DNA of 44,373 bases from Helicobacter cynogastricus (GTDB lineage Bacteria; Campylobacterota; Campylobacteria; Campylobacterales; Helicobacteraceae). The translations under genes and the position numbers were made by a program. The DNA is taken from positions 1 to 44,373 of the forward strand of contig NZ_FZMQ01000009.1 in NCBI RefSeq assembly GCF_900197855.1, in the 5' to 3' direction. Under the pieces are notes generated by a model. The model saw only the letters and a program-made list of their open reading frames with translations. It searched no databases and was not told the origin of the DNA. Within the stretch, counting starts at the first letter, position 1. Each line of letters starts with the position of its first letter. Below, in pieces: positions 16,493 through 25,858 of this stretch.

Positions 16493-17806
16493 ATGTTAGC
16501 GTTTTTAGCGCGTTTTTTTCAATTTAAAGAGCGCAACACCTCTTTTAGTGTCGAAACCTTAGCAGGTTTGACCACCTTTGTAACGATGGCTTATATTGCC
16601 ATTGTTAATCCTGCTATTTTGCAAAAAGCGGGCATGGATTTTGATGGGGTGTTTGTGGCCACTTTATTGGCTTGTGTCGTGGGCACTCTGATTATGGGGC
16701 TAGTGGCTAATTATCCCATCGCTATCGCTCCTTCTATGGGCATGAACGCCTATTTTGCTTTTGTGGTGGTTCTTGGCATGGGGGTTGCGTGGCATACTGC
16801 GCTGGGCAGTGTTTTTATCGCTTCTGTGATTTTTTTAATCCTCTCTTTAACCGGGTTTAGAGAGGCTCTCATTAAATCCATCCCCACCTCTTTAAAGGCC
16901 GGTATTACCGCAGGCATTGGACTTTTTATCGCCTTCATTGGCATGCAAAATGCGCATTTGGTCGAGTCTTCTAGTGCGACTATTATCACTTTGGGCAATT
17001 TCTCCCAACCCATTGCCTACATGTCGCTCATTGGTCTTTTTATCACCATCGTTTTATTGGTCAATCGTGTCCGCGCGGCTATTTTCTTGGGCATTCTCAT
17101 CACTGCCTTTTTAGCCTTTTTATTAGGGCATTTAAAACTTCCCGATCATCTCTTTGAATTGCCCAAACATATCGACACCACTTTTTTTAAACTGGATCTT
17201 CTAGGCGCGCTCAAGCCCGATTTAGGTGCGGTGATCTTCACTTTCTTTTTAGTGATGCTCTTTGACACGACCGCAACTATGATCGGAGTGGCCCAACAAG
17301 CAAATTTAATGCAAGGTGAGAAATTTTTAAACGCCAAAAGCGCGCTCTCTGCCGATGCGATCGCTAGCGCGATAGGGGCACTTGCAGGCACTTCGCCCAC
17401 TTCAACCTACATCGAATCGGGGGCGGGGGTAAGTGTTGGGGGGCGCACGGGCTTTACTTGCGTGGTGGTGGCTTTTCTCTTTGCCTGTTTGCTTTTTTTA
17501 GCTCCCCTTGCTAAAGCCTTGGCCAGTGTGCCAGCCATCACTTCGCCCGCTTTGATCATCGTGGGTTTCATGATGATGAGTCATTTAAGCCAGATTGATT
17601 GGCAGGATTTAGAAGAAGCCCTACCTGCTTTCTTTGTGCTCTTTTGGATTCCTATCTCTTATAGTATTACTAATGGGGTGGGTATTGGGCTTATCCTCTA
17701 TCCGCTCATTAAGATTTGTCGGGGTAAGTTTAGGCAGGTCCACCCCCTGCTCTATCTCTTTGGGGCTTTGTTTGTGGTGCAGTTTGCATTAGATGCGCGT
17801 GGGTAG
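16493..17806 (+). CDS. NCS2/AzgA-family purine permease
   Basis: A 437-aa inner-membrane transporter with about 12 hydrophobic segments. It resembles AzgA/GhxP-type proton symporters for adenine, guanine or hypoxanthine. Family marks are VETLAGLTTFVTMAYIAIVNP at the N terminus, IAPSMGMNAYFAF, GITAGIGLFIAFIGMQNA, FDTTATMIGVAQQA and the TSPTSTYIESGAGVSVGGRTG segment. The exact purine is not predictable. GGAAG lies 6 bases before ATG. It stands alone, divergent from tilS (91-base gap) and convergent with the glycosyltransferase remnant (4-base gap). Confidence 0.88.
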   Translation: MLAFLARFFQFKERNTSFSVETLAGLTTFVTMAYIAIVNPAILQKAGMDFDGVFVATLLACVVGTLIMGLVANYPIAIAPSMGMNAYFAFVVVLGMGVAWHTALGSVFIASVIFLILSLTGFREALIKSIPTSLKAGITAGIGLFIAFIGMQNAHLVESSSATIITLGNFSQPIAYMSLIGLFITIVLLVNRVRAAIFLGILITAFLAFLLGHLKLPDHLFELPKHIDTTFFKLDLLGALKPDLGAVIFTFFLVMLFDTTATMIGVAQQANLMQGEKFLNAKSALSADAIASAIGALAGTSPTSTYIESGAGVSVGGRTGFTCVVVAFLFACLLFLAPLAKALASVPAITSPALIIVGFMMMSHLSQIDWQDLEEALPAFFVLFWIPISYSITNGVGIGLILYPLIKICRGKFRQVHPLLYLFGALFVVQFALDARG

Positions 17807-17849
17807 TTGATCAAGGCGGTAGTATCCATAGTGCCACCATCAATTTACG

Positions 17850-17860
17850 CCCCCCCCCCC
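17850..17860 (-). repeat. Poly-G tract, G11, near the 3' end of the GT4 gene
   Basis: Eleven C on the given strand, coding WGGGR in the C-terminal frame about 13 codons before its stop. It is a second potential slippage site in the same gene, affecting only the tail. Confidence 0.85.
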
Positions 17861-18258
17861 AACCTAACAAGTTTTCTAAATTTTTTACAATTTGCTCATA
17901 GCTGTATTCTTGAATCCTCTCATGCAACTCCTCTGTAATCTGCTTATAGTAATTTGAGTCTTCTAAAAGGCGGTCGATTTTTTGTGCCATTTCTTCGGAG
18001 CTATGTACCACAAGTTTTCTATGCAACTCTCTTACATTGCCCACATCTGTGCATAAAAATGGGACGCCATATTGCATGCTCTCCAAGATCACCATAGGAA
18101 AGCATTCGCCACAACTCCCATGTAAAAATAGTGTGGCCTCCTTGAAGAATTGCAACACCTGAAATATAAGGGGGATTTTTGCGCCACTTAAATGATAGGC
18201 TTTTAAGACAAAGTCTTGCCCTTTTTCAGGGTAATAGTTAGAAACATTTAGGAGATAA

Positions 18259-18366
18259 TGTTGTGTTGTTGTGTTGTTGTGTTGTTGTGTTGTTGTGTTG
18301 TTGTGTTGTTGTGTTGTTGTGTTGTTGTGTTGTTGTGTTGTTGTGTTGTTGTGTTGTTGTGTTGTT
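18259..18366 (-). repeat. Octanucleotide microsatellite (GTTGTGTT)13.5
   Basis: 108 bases of perfect 8-base periodicity (GTTGTGTT on the given strand, AACACAAC on the coding strand). Because 8 is not a multiple of 3, each unit gained or lost changes the frame, and three units encode the repeated peptide HNNTTTQQ. All three frames through the repeat are open, so protein can be read through whatever the phase. Confidence 0.97.
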
Positions 18367-19023
18367 TAGGCGCACAAATATCGCGTGCAAATATTCCATT
18401 GGGCAAAATAGCCACCCGTGCATAAAATTTTAGGTAATTGTAGGTATGACTTCGTTTGTGTAGAAAAAGAAGATAATCATAGTGCTTGAGTGCCTTTTTG
18501 AGTTTGTCGCGCAAGTGACCGAGATCGCTCTGTCTTTTGCCTAAGAAATTTAAAAAAGTATCTCTAATACGTTCGCGCCAAGAGGTTGCCATTAAGCCCG
18601 CTTCGCCATGACTGCGCAAAATTTTTTTCTTAGCCTTGCATTTAGAGATGTGGTCATAAATGTAATCTGTGTTCCAAGTTAGGATCGCCGAATTAATCAG
18701 CAGATCGCATGTAAAATGGCAGACAAAATCTATATAGGCATCAAATTCCCCCTGCCACCATCCTTGATGAAAAATTTCAAAGGGAATCACCCACAAATTA
18801 GGAGCGATCCGTATAGTCTCCTTAGTAATTGCTCCACTCGTGATCGTCCCTTTAGTGCCTGTTCGTGTAAAGCGCATGTCCCCAAACATCGTACCTGTGA
18901 TAACATAAACTTGATAACCTGCTTGCGCAAGCCCTAGTGTGAGGCCATAATCTGCGCTAGCCAATCCCGTTTGCAGAGGGTAATATTGTTCTGTGTAAAG
19001 TAAAATGGTTTTCATGTTGCTCC

Positions 19024-19710
19024 TTAGATTTTTTGACTTCCTATTCCTGCGCATAAAATGGCCATTCCCTCACTTGTGAGGGTAAAGGGGTTGGATATTT
19101 TGTAAATCTCTCTGAGATCAAAAAGCTCTCTTTCTTTTGGTGAAAAGCCTCCCTCAGGGCCAATCATCACCCCTTGTTGTAAATCTTGCAAACAAGCACT
19201 ACTATGTGTGCCGTGCAAATCCATGACAGCGGCTTTAGGGTAGGTTTTTAGGGCTTGTTCTGTATTTTCCAAAAATTCTAAAACCATCAGATCGCTACGT
19301 CCGCATTGCTGGCTAGATTGAATTAAAATTTTTTGAAATTTTTCTAAATGGTGATTAGGTTTCTCATTTTTTTGGCTGTATTCGGCATAGAAAAAACTAA
19401 TTTTACACACGCCCATCTGGTTTAAATAAGGAAGGGTTTTTTCTACACTTTTAAGCGCAATGATTGCCCAAAGCAAGTGGGTTTTATGCAGGGGGGTTTG
19501 GGGGGAATAGCGACTCTCTACTTGGCATAGGCGCGCATATTTTTTGCAGACTTCTTTTTGTTCATAAAAATAAAGGCGATCATCTTTAAGGTTTCTGAAT
19601 GCTAAAATTTTTTGCATGGGTGTACGGCGACTTAAATATAAGTGTCGGTAAAGCTCCCCCTCTATAATCAATTCTATCTCTCCTGCTTTGGGGTGATAGC
19701 TAAATCGCAT
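19024..19710 (-). CDS. rsmE: 16S rRNA m3U1498 methyltransferase
   Basis: SPOUT-class methyltransferase that modifies U1498 of 16S rRNA; 228 aa. The N-terminal PUA-like domain is MRFSYHPKAGEIELIIEGE and YRHLYLSRR. The SAM-knot motif is VMIGPEGGFSPKERELF, then NPFTLTSEGMAILCAG. The ATG at 19708-19710 has GGAG 5 bases upstream, matching the family N terminus, so the longer frame to 19743 is not used. Together with hemH, the CxxC protein and ccsBA it reproduces the HP0374-HP0378 region of H. pylori, with a glycosyltransferase inserted at its 3' side. Confidence 0.92.
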   Translation of the reverse strand: MRFSYHPKAGEIELIIEGELYRHLYLSRRTPMQKILAFRNLKDDRLYFYEQKEVCKKYARLCQVESRYSPQTPLHKTHLLWAIIALKSVEKTLPYLNQMGVCKISFFYAEYSQKNEKPNHHLEKFQKILIQSSQQCGRSDLMVLEFLENTEQALKTYPKAAVMDLHGTHSSACLQDLQQGVMIGPEGGFSPKERELFDLREIYKISNPFTLTSEGMAILCAGIGSQKI

Positions 19711-19869
19711 GCGCGCTCCAAAATTTTGTGCCCATTTTAACACATTCTCTTTTATAAGGCATTTCTAAGAGTAATTGCCATAGTATAAGCGTTTCTGAGT
19801 TGCCAAACTCTATTAAAAAAGAAGTTAAGATGTCCGCTTTGGTCTTTCCAACCTCAAAATTTGTTGCCC

Positions 19870-19875
19870 TATAAT
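19870..19875 (+). promoter_or_regulatory. Probable -10 box of hemH
   Basis: TATAAT, 31 bases before the GTG start of hemH. It lies in the divergent gap between rsmE and hemH. Confidence 0.5.
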
Positions 19876-19906
19876 CTTAGCCAAGTGGCAAACATAGGAT
19901 GATTGA

Positions 19907-20923
19907 GTGAAATCTTCTAGCCCTCAGGAAGCTGTTATTTTACTAAACATGGGCGGGCCTAATAACTTAGATGAGGTGGCGCTTTTTTTAACTAATATGT
20001 TCAATGATCCCTATATTCTCTCTGTAAATCCTCCAAAATTGCGCAAACTCTTGGCTAGTTTTATCACTAAAAACCGATTGCAAAAATCTCAAGCCATTTA
20101 CCAGCGTATAGGGGGAAAATCTCCTATCGCCTCTTTGAGCGCAAAACTTGTCGCCAAACTCAATGCCCTAGACCCTAGTCGCCATTACACCTATGCTATG
20201 CGCTATACACCTCCTTTTGCCCGCAATACTTTTCAAACTCTGCAGGCTGAGGGTTTTGAACGCCTTAAATTATTTTCTATGTACCCCCAATATTCCACCA
20301 CAACGACACTTTCCTCCATGCAAGATGCCCTAAGGGCTCTTGAAACTCTCAGCTATACACCACAAATCACGCGCGTTGAGAGATTTTATACACATTCTTT
20401 ATATAATCAAGCTATCGTGGAGACCATCTCCAACACCCTTGCCAAACGATCTGCCAAAGATTTTGTGCTCATTTTTTCTGTACATGGTCTGCCTACAAAG
20501 GTGGTTTTAGAAGGCGATCCTTACCAAGCGGAATGCTTGCACCATGTCAGTTTGCTCAAACGCGCTTTTGTGCGCACCTCTTTACGCTTTAAAGAAATTG
20601 TATTAGCCTACCAATCCAAAGTGGGGCCCATGAAGTGGCTAGAACCTAGCACGGAAGAGATAATTGAACAATACCGCCGGCATAAAATCATCATCTACCC
20701 CCTAGCCTTTAGCATTGATAATTCCGAAACCCTCTACGAATTGCAGATTCAATACAAATTCCACGCCATGCGCTTGGGAGTGCCTGAATACTTAGTGTGT
20801 CCTTGTTTAAACGATCGATCTAGCTTTGCGCGTGCGATCGTTGATATTGTCAATCACGGCTTTGAATCCGCATTAAGCTATCAATTTACTCCTCAAGACT
20901 ACAATGAAAGTTTATCTCACTAA
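19907..20923 (+). CDS. hemH: Ferrochelatase
   Basis: Inserts ferrous iron into protoporphyrin IX, the last step of haem synthesis; 338 aa. It starts with GTG, with AGGAT 7 bases upstream, and no ATG fits the N terminus EAVILLNMGGPNNLDEV. The catalytic histidine lies in LIFSVHGLPTKVVLEGDPY, and the acidic metal-path residues in AFSIDNSETLYELQIQY. The next gene starts 10 bases after the stop. Its neighbours handle cytochrome c assembly, which consumes its product. Confidence 0.95.
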   Translation: MKSSSPQEAVILLNMGGPNNLDEVALFLTNMFNDPYILSVNPPKLRKLLASFITKNRLQKSQAIYQRIGGKSPIASLSAKLVAKLNALDPSRHYTYAMRYTPPFARNTFQTLQAEGFERLKLFSMYPQYSTTTTLSSMQDALRALETLSYTPQITRVERFYTHSLYNQAIVETISNTLAKRSAKDFVLIFSVHGLPTKVVLEGDPYQAECLHHVSLLKRAFVRTSLRFKEIVLAYQSKVGPMKWLEPSTEEIIEQYRRHKIIIYPLAFSIDNSETLYELQIQYKFHAMRLGVPEYLVCPCLNDRSSFARAIVDIVNHGFESALSYQFTPQDYNESLSH

Positions 20924-20933
20924 AAGGATTTAT

Positions 20934-21569
20934 ATGCGTTATGTGTTTCTAATGTTGCTCAGCTTGATACTAGGAGTCCATGTGGTCATGGCCAAGAGCG
21001 ATGAGATTAATGAGGACATGATCAGCTCAGGCACAGGTTTTTCTAAAGAAGCCCAAGAAGAGGCGAATAATTTAGATAAGCAGAGTTATGCGGGCCTAGA
21101 AGATGTATTTTTAGACACCAAGTTTATCACGCCTAATGGCAAGTACATGTTGCTTGTTTTTGGTAAAAATGGGTGTTCTTATTGCGAGTTGCTTAAACAG
21201 GATATTAAAAAACATAGTAATCTTAGGGATTTTATCAAAACCCATTACAGCGCCTATTACATCAATATCAGTTATTCTAAGATGCACACTTTCAAGGTAG
21301 GAACTGCTAAACAAAGCAAGGAATATAAATTTCCCACCTCAGAATTAGCCCAAATCTACGAGGTTAACTCCACTCCCACCATCGTATTTGCCAACCCTGA
21401 GGGCAAGACCATTTATGAGCTTCCTGGCTACATGCCCTACAAGCAATTCTTGGCCGTTTTGGAATTTGTAGGTAAGGGTTTACACAAAGGAATTAGCAAT
21501 GACAAAGAATTTATAGAAAAATTGCGTGATTATATCCGCCAACGCACTAGGGAACTCAATGCCGCTTAA
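20934..21569 (+). CDS. Periplasmic thiol:disulfide oxidoreductase, cytochrome c maturation type
   Basis: A 211-aa thioredoxin-fold protein with an N-terminal signal peptide (MRYVFLMLLSLILGVHVVMA). The active site is KNGCSYCELLKQD (CSYC), and the cis-proline loop is NSTPTIVFANPEG. The H. pylori counterpart HP0377, as I recall, is a CcmG/DsbC-like reductase for apocytochrome c haem-binding cysteines. This role fits its place between hemH and ccsBA. ATG at 20934 follows AAAAGGA; the earlier in-frame ATG (20904) lies inside hemH. Its end overlaps the ccsBA start by 11 bases. Confidence 0.88.
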   Translation: MRYVFLMLLSLILGVHVVMAKSDEINEDMISSGTGFSKEAQEEANNLDKQSYAGLEDVFLDTKFITPNGKYMLLVFGKNGCSYCELLKQDIKKHSNLRDFIKTHYSAYYINISYSKMHTFKVGTAKQSKEYKFPTSELAQIYEVNSTPTIVFANPEGKTIYELPGYMPYKQFLAVLEFVGKGLHKGISNDKEFIEKLRDYIRQRTRELNAA

Positions 21570-24381
21570 AACACTGCTTAATTTTTTCTTTGCCTCCTTT
21601 TGGACGGCAATTCCGGTGATGATCACTTACGCCACCGCCTGCGCGATAGCAACTTTCATTGAAAATGATTATGGCACTCCAGCTGCTCAGGCTGTAGTCT
21701 ATCACACTTGGTGGTTTAATGCTTTGCATGTTTATTTGCTTATTCTTGTGATAGGCTCTATGATCGCCTCTAAGGCTTTACAAAGAAAACGATGGGCAAG
21801 TTTGTTTTTTCATAGTGCCTTAGTGATTATTATTATAGGTGCGGGCATTACGCGTTTCTTTGGCTTTGAGGCGACTATGCATATTAGAGAGGATGCCACA
21901 AGCAACACTATCACTACCACAGACACCTATTTAAATATTCATGTTTCCAAGCAAGACACTTCGCCTCTAAGTTTTGCGCTCAAAAGTGGGCTTTCTCCCT
22001 TTTCTAAGCACCTCCCCACCCAAACTTTAGAAGTTTATGGAAAACCTCTGCATATCGAGCCTTTGAGCGTGCGCAAAATGACCACTCAAAAGAAGGATAA
22101 CCGCGCCCTTTTAACTCTTAAAGTTAGCTATGAGGGACAGAGTCAGACTTATCAAATCGTGGGGGGAAGCGGAATTGTGAGCGAGGATGTGCAGGCAGAC
22201 TTTAAGGGCGTGCAAATTGCTATCAATTGGGGAGTAACCACCAAAAAACTCCCCTTTGCGCTCAAACTCAAACACTTTGAGTTAGATCGCTACCCCGGAT
22301 CAATGAGCCCCTCTTCTTATGCCTCTGAGGTTGAGATCTTAGATGAAAAAGGCGCGCTCATCAAACCCTATCGAATTTTTATGAATCATGTGCTGGATTA
22401 CGGCGGATATCGCTTTTTTCAAAGCTCCTATGATCGCGATGAAAAGGGTACAATTCTTTCTGTTAATCGGGATCCGGGCAAGGGGGTTACCTATTTGGGC
22501 TATAGTATTTTAATTTTGGGTGCCATCATTCTTCTTTTCTCCAAGAGTGGGCGTTTTCAAAGATTGTCCCTTTTCCTTAAAAATCAAAAGATTGCCGGGT
22601 GGCTGTTGGTCTGCTTGTTTATTTCCTTTGGATCATATTTACACGCTGAAGAAGGCTTGATAGACATGCACGGGGGCAAAAGCGCGTCCACACCCCTAGA
22701 CAATATGGGTAAGGCAAGTCTTGAGAAGAAAAAAAACGCGCTTCTGCGTGCTGCCATTATCAAGCGGATGAAAAATCTTAAAGCGCATTCTAAGGGGCAA
22801 TTAGGACTATTCCAAAGACTCCAAATTCAAGGTTTTGAGGGGCGGATTAAACCCCTAGACACTTTGAGCATAGACCTCATCCACAAGATCACCAAAGAAG
22901 ATGGCTTTAAGGGCATGGACAATATTCAGGTTATGCTGGGCATGATGCTCTATCCAGATGATTATAAGAATATCAAAATGATCTATGTCGCCACGCCCCG
23001 CCTGCGCCAAATTCTAGGTGTGCCTAAGAGTCAAAAGCGGGTGGCTTTCATTGATGTTTTTGATCCACATGGTTATAAGTTACAAAATTATGTTGAAGAA
23101 ATCAATCAAAAAGCCCCTAAGGACCGCGATACTTTCGATAAAGATGTTTTACATGTCGATGAGCGCGTGAATTTAGTTTATATGATCTTTAGTGGGGCGA
23201 TTTTGAAAATCTTCCCAGACAAGAGTGGAAATACTTGGCTCTCTCCTGCCGATGCAATCAAAAGTCAAGATTCAGATTTAGTCAAAGAGGCGAGGGCGTT
23301 TTTACGCGCGCTTTTTGTGGGCTTTGATGCGGGTGTGGACTCTAATAAATGGGACAATTTACATAAAACCCTCAAAGCTCTAGCTACTTACCAACAAGAA
23401 CACAGCTCCCTTTATCTCAAATCCTCTAAGGTGGATGCTGAAATCTTTTTAAATCACAGCAATTTTTTTAACACCCTCACTCTGCCCTATTTGCTCTTAG
23501 GTCTGTGTCTCTTAGTCGTGGTGTTAGTGGCTATCTTTAAAAATAAACCTCCGCACGCGTGGGTGCATTGGAGTTTTTACGCCCTATTAGCTCTGTGTGC
23601 TTTAGCCCACACGATCGGGTTGCTCTTGCGCTGGTATGTGAGTGGGCATTCTCCTTGGAGCAATGCTTACGAGTCCATGCTCTATATCTCTTGGGCAGCC
23701 GTACTTGCCGGGCTTATTTTGCGCTCTAATTTGGCTCTGTGCGCTTCTAGCTTTTTGGGAGGAATTGCTCTTTTTGTGGCGCATTTGGGCTTTATGGACC
23801 CTCAAATTGGCAATTTAGTCCCCGTGCTCAAATCCTATTGGCTCAATATCCATGTTTCCATCATCACGGCTAGCTATGGCTTTTTAGGTCTGTGCTTCAT
23901 TCTAGGAGTCTTAACTCTCATTTTATTTATTATGAGAAGCCCCAAAAGGCCAAATGTGGATAATACGATCCTCTCTTTGAGCGCGATCAATGAGATGGCG
24001 ATGATCTTGGGGCTTTTAATGCTCACCGTGGGCAATTTTCTAGGCGGAGTTTGGGCTAATGAGTCTTGGGGGCGTTATTGGGGCTGGGACGCTAAAGAAA
24101 CTTGGGCACTCATCTCCATTGCTGTCTATGCGGTGATCTTGCACCTACGATTTTTGCGTTTTGAGTTCATGCCTTTTGTTTTTGCAAGTGCGAGCGTGGT
24201 CGGTTTTTACTCGATTTTAATGACCTATTTTGGGGTAAATTACTATCTTTCAGGCATGCACAGCTACGCAGCTGGCGATCCTGTGCCTATCCCTAGTTTT
24301 CTGTATTTTTTCATAGCTTTCACGCTAATTTTGATTATTTGGGCAAGTTGGAAACGCCAGCTAGTAATGGCTAAAATTTAA
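21559..24381 (+). CDS. ccsBA: Fused cytochrome c synthase CcsBA (ResB-ResC)
   Basis: A 940-aa system II haem lyase that exports haem and attaches it to apocytochromes c in the periplasm. The N-terminal CcsB/ResB part has a few helices (from MPLKTLLNFFFASFWTAIPV) and a large periplasmic region. The C-terminal CcsA/ResC part has several helices with the tryptophan-rich WWD domain, WANESWGRYWGWDAKETWAL. External haem-ligand histidines are likely in LLRWYVSGHSPWSN and MHSYAAGDPVP. The fused form is typical of Campylobacterota. ATG at 21559 overlaps the upstream thiol reductase gene with GGGA before it. Confidence 0.95.
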   Translation: MPLKTLLNFFFASFWTAIPVMITYATACAIATFIENDYGTPAAQAVVYHTWWFNALHVYLLILVIGSMIASKALQRKRWASLFFHSALVIIIIGAGITRFFGFEATMHIREDATSNTITTTDTYLNIHVSKQDTSPLSFALKSGLSPFSKHLPTQTLEVYGKPLHIEPLSVRKMTTQKKDNRALLTLKVSYEGQSQTYQIVGGSGIVSEDVQADFKGVQIAINWGVTTKKLPFALKLKHFELDRYPGSMSPSSYASEVEILDEKGALIKPYRIFMNHVLDYGGYRFFQSSYDRDEKGTILSVNRDPGKGVTYLGYSILILGAIILLFSKSGRFQRLSLFLKNQKIAGWLLVCLFISFGSYLHAEEGLIDMHGGKSASTPLDNMGKASLEKKKNALLRAAIIKRMKNLKAHSKGQLGLFQRLQIQGFEGRIKPLDTLSIDLIHKITKEDGFKGMDNIQVMLGMMLYPDDYKNIKMIYVATPRLRQILGVPKSQKRVAFIDVFDPHGYKLQNYVEEINQKAPKDRDTFDKDVLHVDERVNLVYMIFSGAILKIFPDKSGNTWLSPADAIKSQDSDLVKEARAFLRALFVGFDAGVDSNKWDNLHKTLKALATYQQEHSSLYLKSSKVDAEIFLNHSNFFNTLTLPYLLLGLCLLVVVLVAIFKNKPPHAWVHWSFYALLALCALAHTIGLLLRWYVSGHSPWSNAYESMLYISWAAVLAGLILRSNLALCASSFLGGIALFVAHLGFMDPQIGNLVPVLKSYWLNIHVSIITASYGFLGLCFILGVLTLILFIMRSPKRPNVDNTILSLSAINEMAMILGLLMLTVGNFLGGVWANESWGRYWGWDAKETWALISIAVYAVILHLRFLRFEFMPFVFASASVVGFYSILMTYFGVNYYLSGMHSYAAGDPVPIPSFLYFFIAFTLILIIWASWKRQLVMAKI

Positions 24382-24407
24382 ATGCAAACATGTTAATTTT
24401 AAATGGT

Positions 24408-24413
24408 TAGAAT
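24408..24413 (+). promoter_or_regulatory. Probable -10 box of aspA
   Basis: TAGAAT in an AT-rich gap, 32 bases before the aspA ATG, which has an AAGGGAG ribosome site. Confidence 0.4.
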
Positions 24414-24445
24414 AGAGCGTTTAAATTCTTTAAAAAGGGAGATTT

Positions 24446-25858
24446 ATGGCAACTAGGAAAGAACACGATTTTATCGGCGAAATGGAGATTGATGATAGCG
24501 TCTATTATGGGATTCAAACTATGCGCGCGGTGGAGAATTTTAATATCACCCACGATCGGCTGTTAAACTACCCCATTTTCATCCGCTCCTTTGCTCAAGT
24601 TAAAAAAGCCGCAGCTCTTGCTAATGCCGAACTAGGCTTGATTGACATCAAGATTAAAGACGCGATTTGTTATGCCTGCGATAAGATTATTGATGGCGAA
24701 TATCAAGATCAATTCGTAGTAGACATGATTCAAGGGGGAGCGGGCACAAGCACCAACATGAATATGAACGAGGTGATCGCCAATGTCGCGCTAGAATATT
24801 TGGGGCATAAAAAGGGCGAGTACCAGTATTGCCATCCCAACGATCATGTCAATCGCTCTCAATCCACAAATGATACCTATCCTAGTGCGCTTAAAATTGC
24901 CATTTATGAACGCCTAGATCACATGACCCAAATCCTTAAATTACTCAAAGATGCATTTGCTAAAAAGGCAAAAGAATTTGCCCATGTCCTCAAAATGGGG
25001 CGCACTCAACTTCAAGATGCCGTGCCTATGACCTTAGGGCAAGAATTTGAGACCTTTGTTTCTATGGTAGAAAAGGACATCCAACACATTTTAGATGCGC
25101 GTAATTGGACTCGTGTGATCAATTTGGGTGGGACAGCTATTGGTACAGGTATTAATTCTCATCCAGACTACAAACGCATTGTTGAAAAGAAAATTCAAGA
25201 GGTTACAGGCAGGCCTTTTACCATCGCCCACGATCTCATTGAAGCTAGTCAAAGTACAGGGGCTTATGTCCAAGTGAGCGGTGCGCTCAAACGCGTGGCG
25301 ATCAAACTCTCTAAAATCTGTAACGATCTTAGGCTACTCAGCTCTGGACCTCGTGCGGGTTTGAATGAAATCAATTTACCCCGCATGCAACCGGGTAGCT
25401 CTATTATGCCCGGTAAGGTAAATCCGGTCATCCCTGAGGTGGTCAATCAAGTTTGTTTCTCTGTAATTGGCAATGACCTAGCGGTATCGATGGCAGCTGA
25501 GGGTGGGCAGTTACAACTCAATGTTTTTGAACCCGTGATTGCCTACAAACTCTTCCATTCTTTCCTCATGCTCAATCGCGCGATGCGCACTTTAGTAGAA
25601 AAATGCATTAATGGGATTACGGCTAATGAGAAAATCTGCCATGACTATGTCTTTAATAGCATAGGCATTGTAACTGCCCTCAACCCACACATCGGCTATG
25701 AAAAATCTGCCTCCATTGCCAAAGAAGCCCTAGATACTGGTAAATCTGTCCAAGACATTGTTTTAGAACGCAAACTTCTGACAAAAGAGCAACTCGCTGA
25801 AATTTTCCAACCAGACAACATGGTTAGCCCTCATATTTTCAAAAAGCATAAAGACTAA
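24446..25858 (+). CDS. aspA: Aspartate ammonia-lyase
   Basis: Deaminates aspartate to fumarate and ammonia, feeding fumarate respiration and nitrogen supply; 470 aa. Signatures include GGAGTSTNMNMNEVIAN, NRSQSTNDTYPSALKIA, MGRTQLQDAVPMTLGQEF and the fumarase/aspartase signature GSSIMPGKVNPVIPE with its catalytic serine loop. The signature and N terminus (DFIGEMEIDDSVYYGIQT) favour aspartase over class II fumarase. The stop overlaps the next start by one base. In acid-adapted gastric Helicobacter, amino-acid-derived ammonia can add to pH homeostasis (inference). Confidence 0.95.
   Translation: MATRKEHDFIGEMEIDDSVYYGIQTMRAVENFNITHDRLLNYPIFIRSFAQVKKAAALANAELGLIDIKIKDAICYACDKIIDGEYQDQFVVDMIQGGAGTSTNMNMNEVIANVALEYLGHKKGEYQYCHPNDHVNRSQSTNDTYPSALKIAIYERLDHMTQILKLLKDAFAKKAKEFAHVLKMGRTQLQDAVPMTLGQEFETFVSMVEKDIQHILDARNWTRVINLGGTAIGTGINSHPDYKRIVEKKIQEVTGRPFTIAHDLIEASQSTGAYVQVSGALKRVAIKLSKICNDLRLLSSGPRAGLNEINLPRMQPGSSIMPGKVNPVIPEVVNQVCFSVIGNDLAVSMAAEGGQLQLNVFEPVIAYKLFHSFLMLNRAMRTLVEKCINGITANEKICHDYVFNSIGIVTALNPHIGYEKSASIAKEALDTGKSVQDIVLERKLLTKEQLAEIFQPDNMVSPHIFKKHKD

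Larger units (their letters stand above)
17811..19015 (-). pseudogene. Family 4 glycosyltransferase, phase-variable by octamer repeat, currently OFF
   Basis: The N-terminal part (from ATG 19013-19015, with AAGGAGC just upstream) reads MKTILLYTEQYYPLQTG, a GT-B N-terminal domain. Around residue 217 it enters a 13.5-copy octamer repeat coding HNNTTTQQ units and stops at QHNIIS. The C-terminal GT4 half continues in another frame as HYLLNVSNYYPEKGQDF and GSCGECFPMVILESMQYGVPF, with the EX7E nucleotide-sugar motif, to the stop at 17811. Loss of one 8-base unit, or gain of two, would rejoin the frames. A G11 run lies near the 3' end. Probable surface-glycan enzyme; substrate unknown. Located directly after rsmE (8-base gap). 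Confidence 0.85.

Noticed and set aside
18259-18366. Repeat block as a CRISPR array
   Set aside because: The unit is 8 bases with no spacers, so it is a microsatellite.
18238-18423. Short frame encoding NNTTTQQH repeats as a separate gene
   Set aside because: It is another frame of the octamer repeat inside the glycosyltransferase, without a ribosome site or conserved part.
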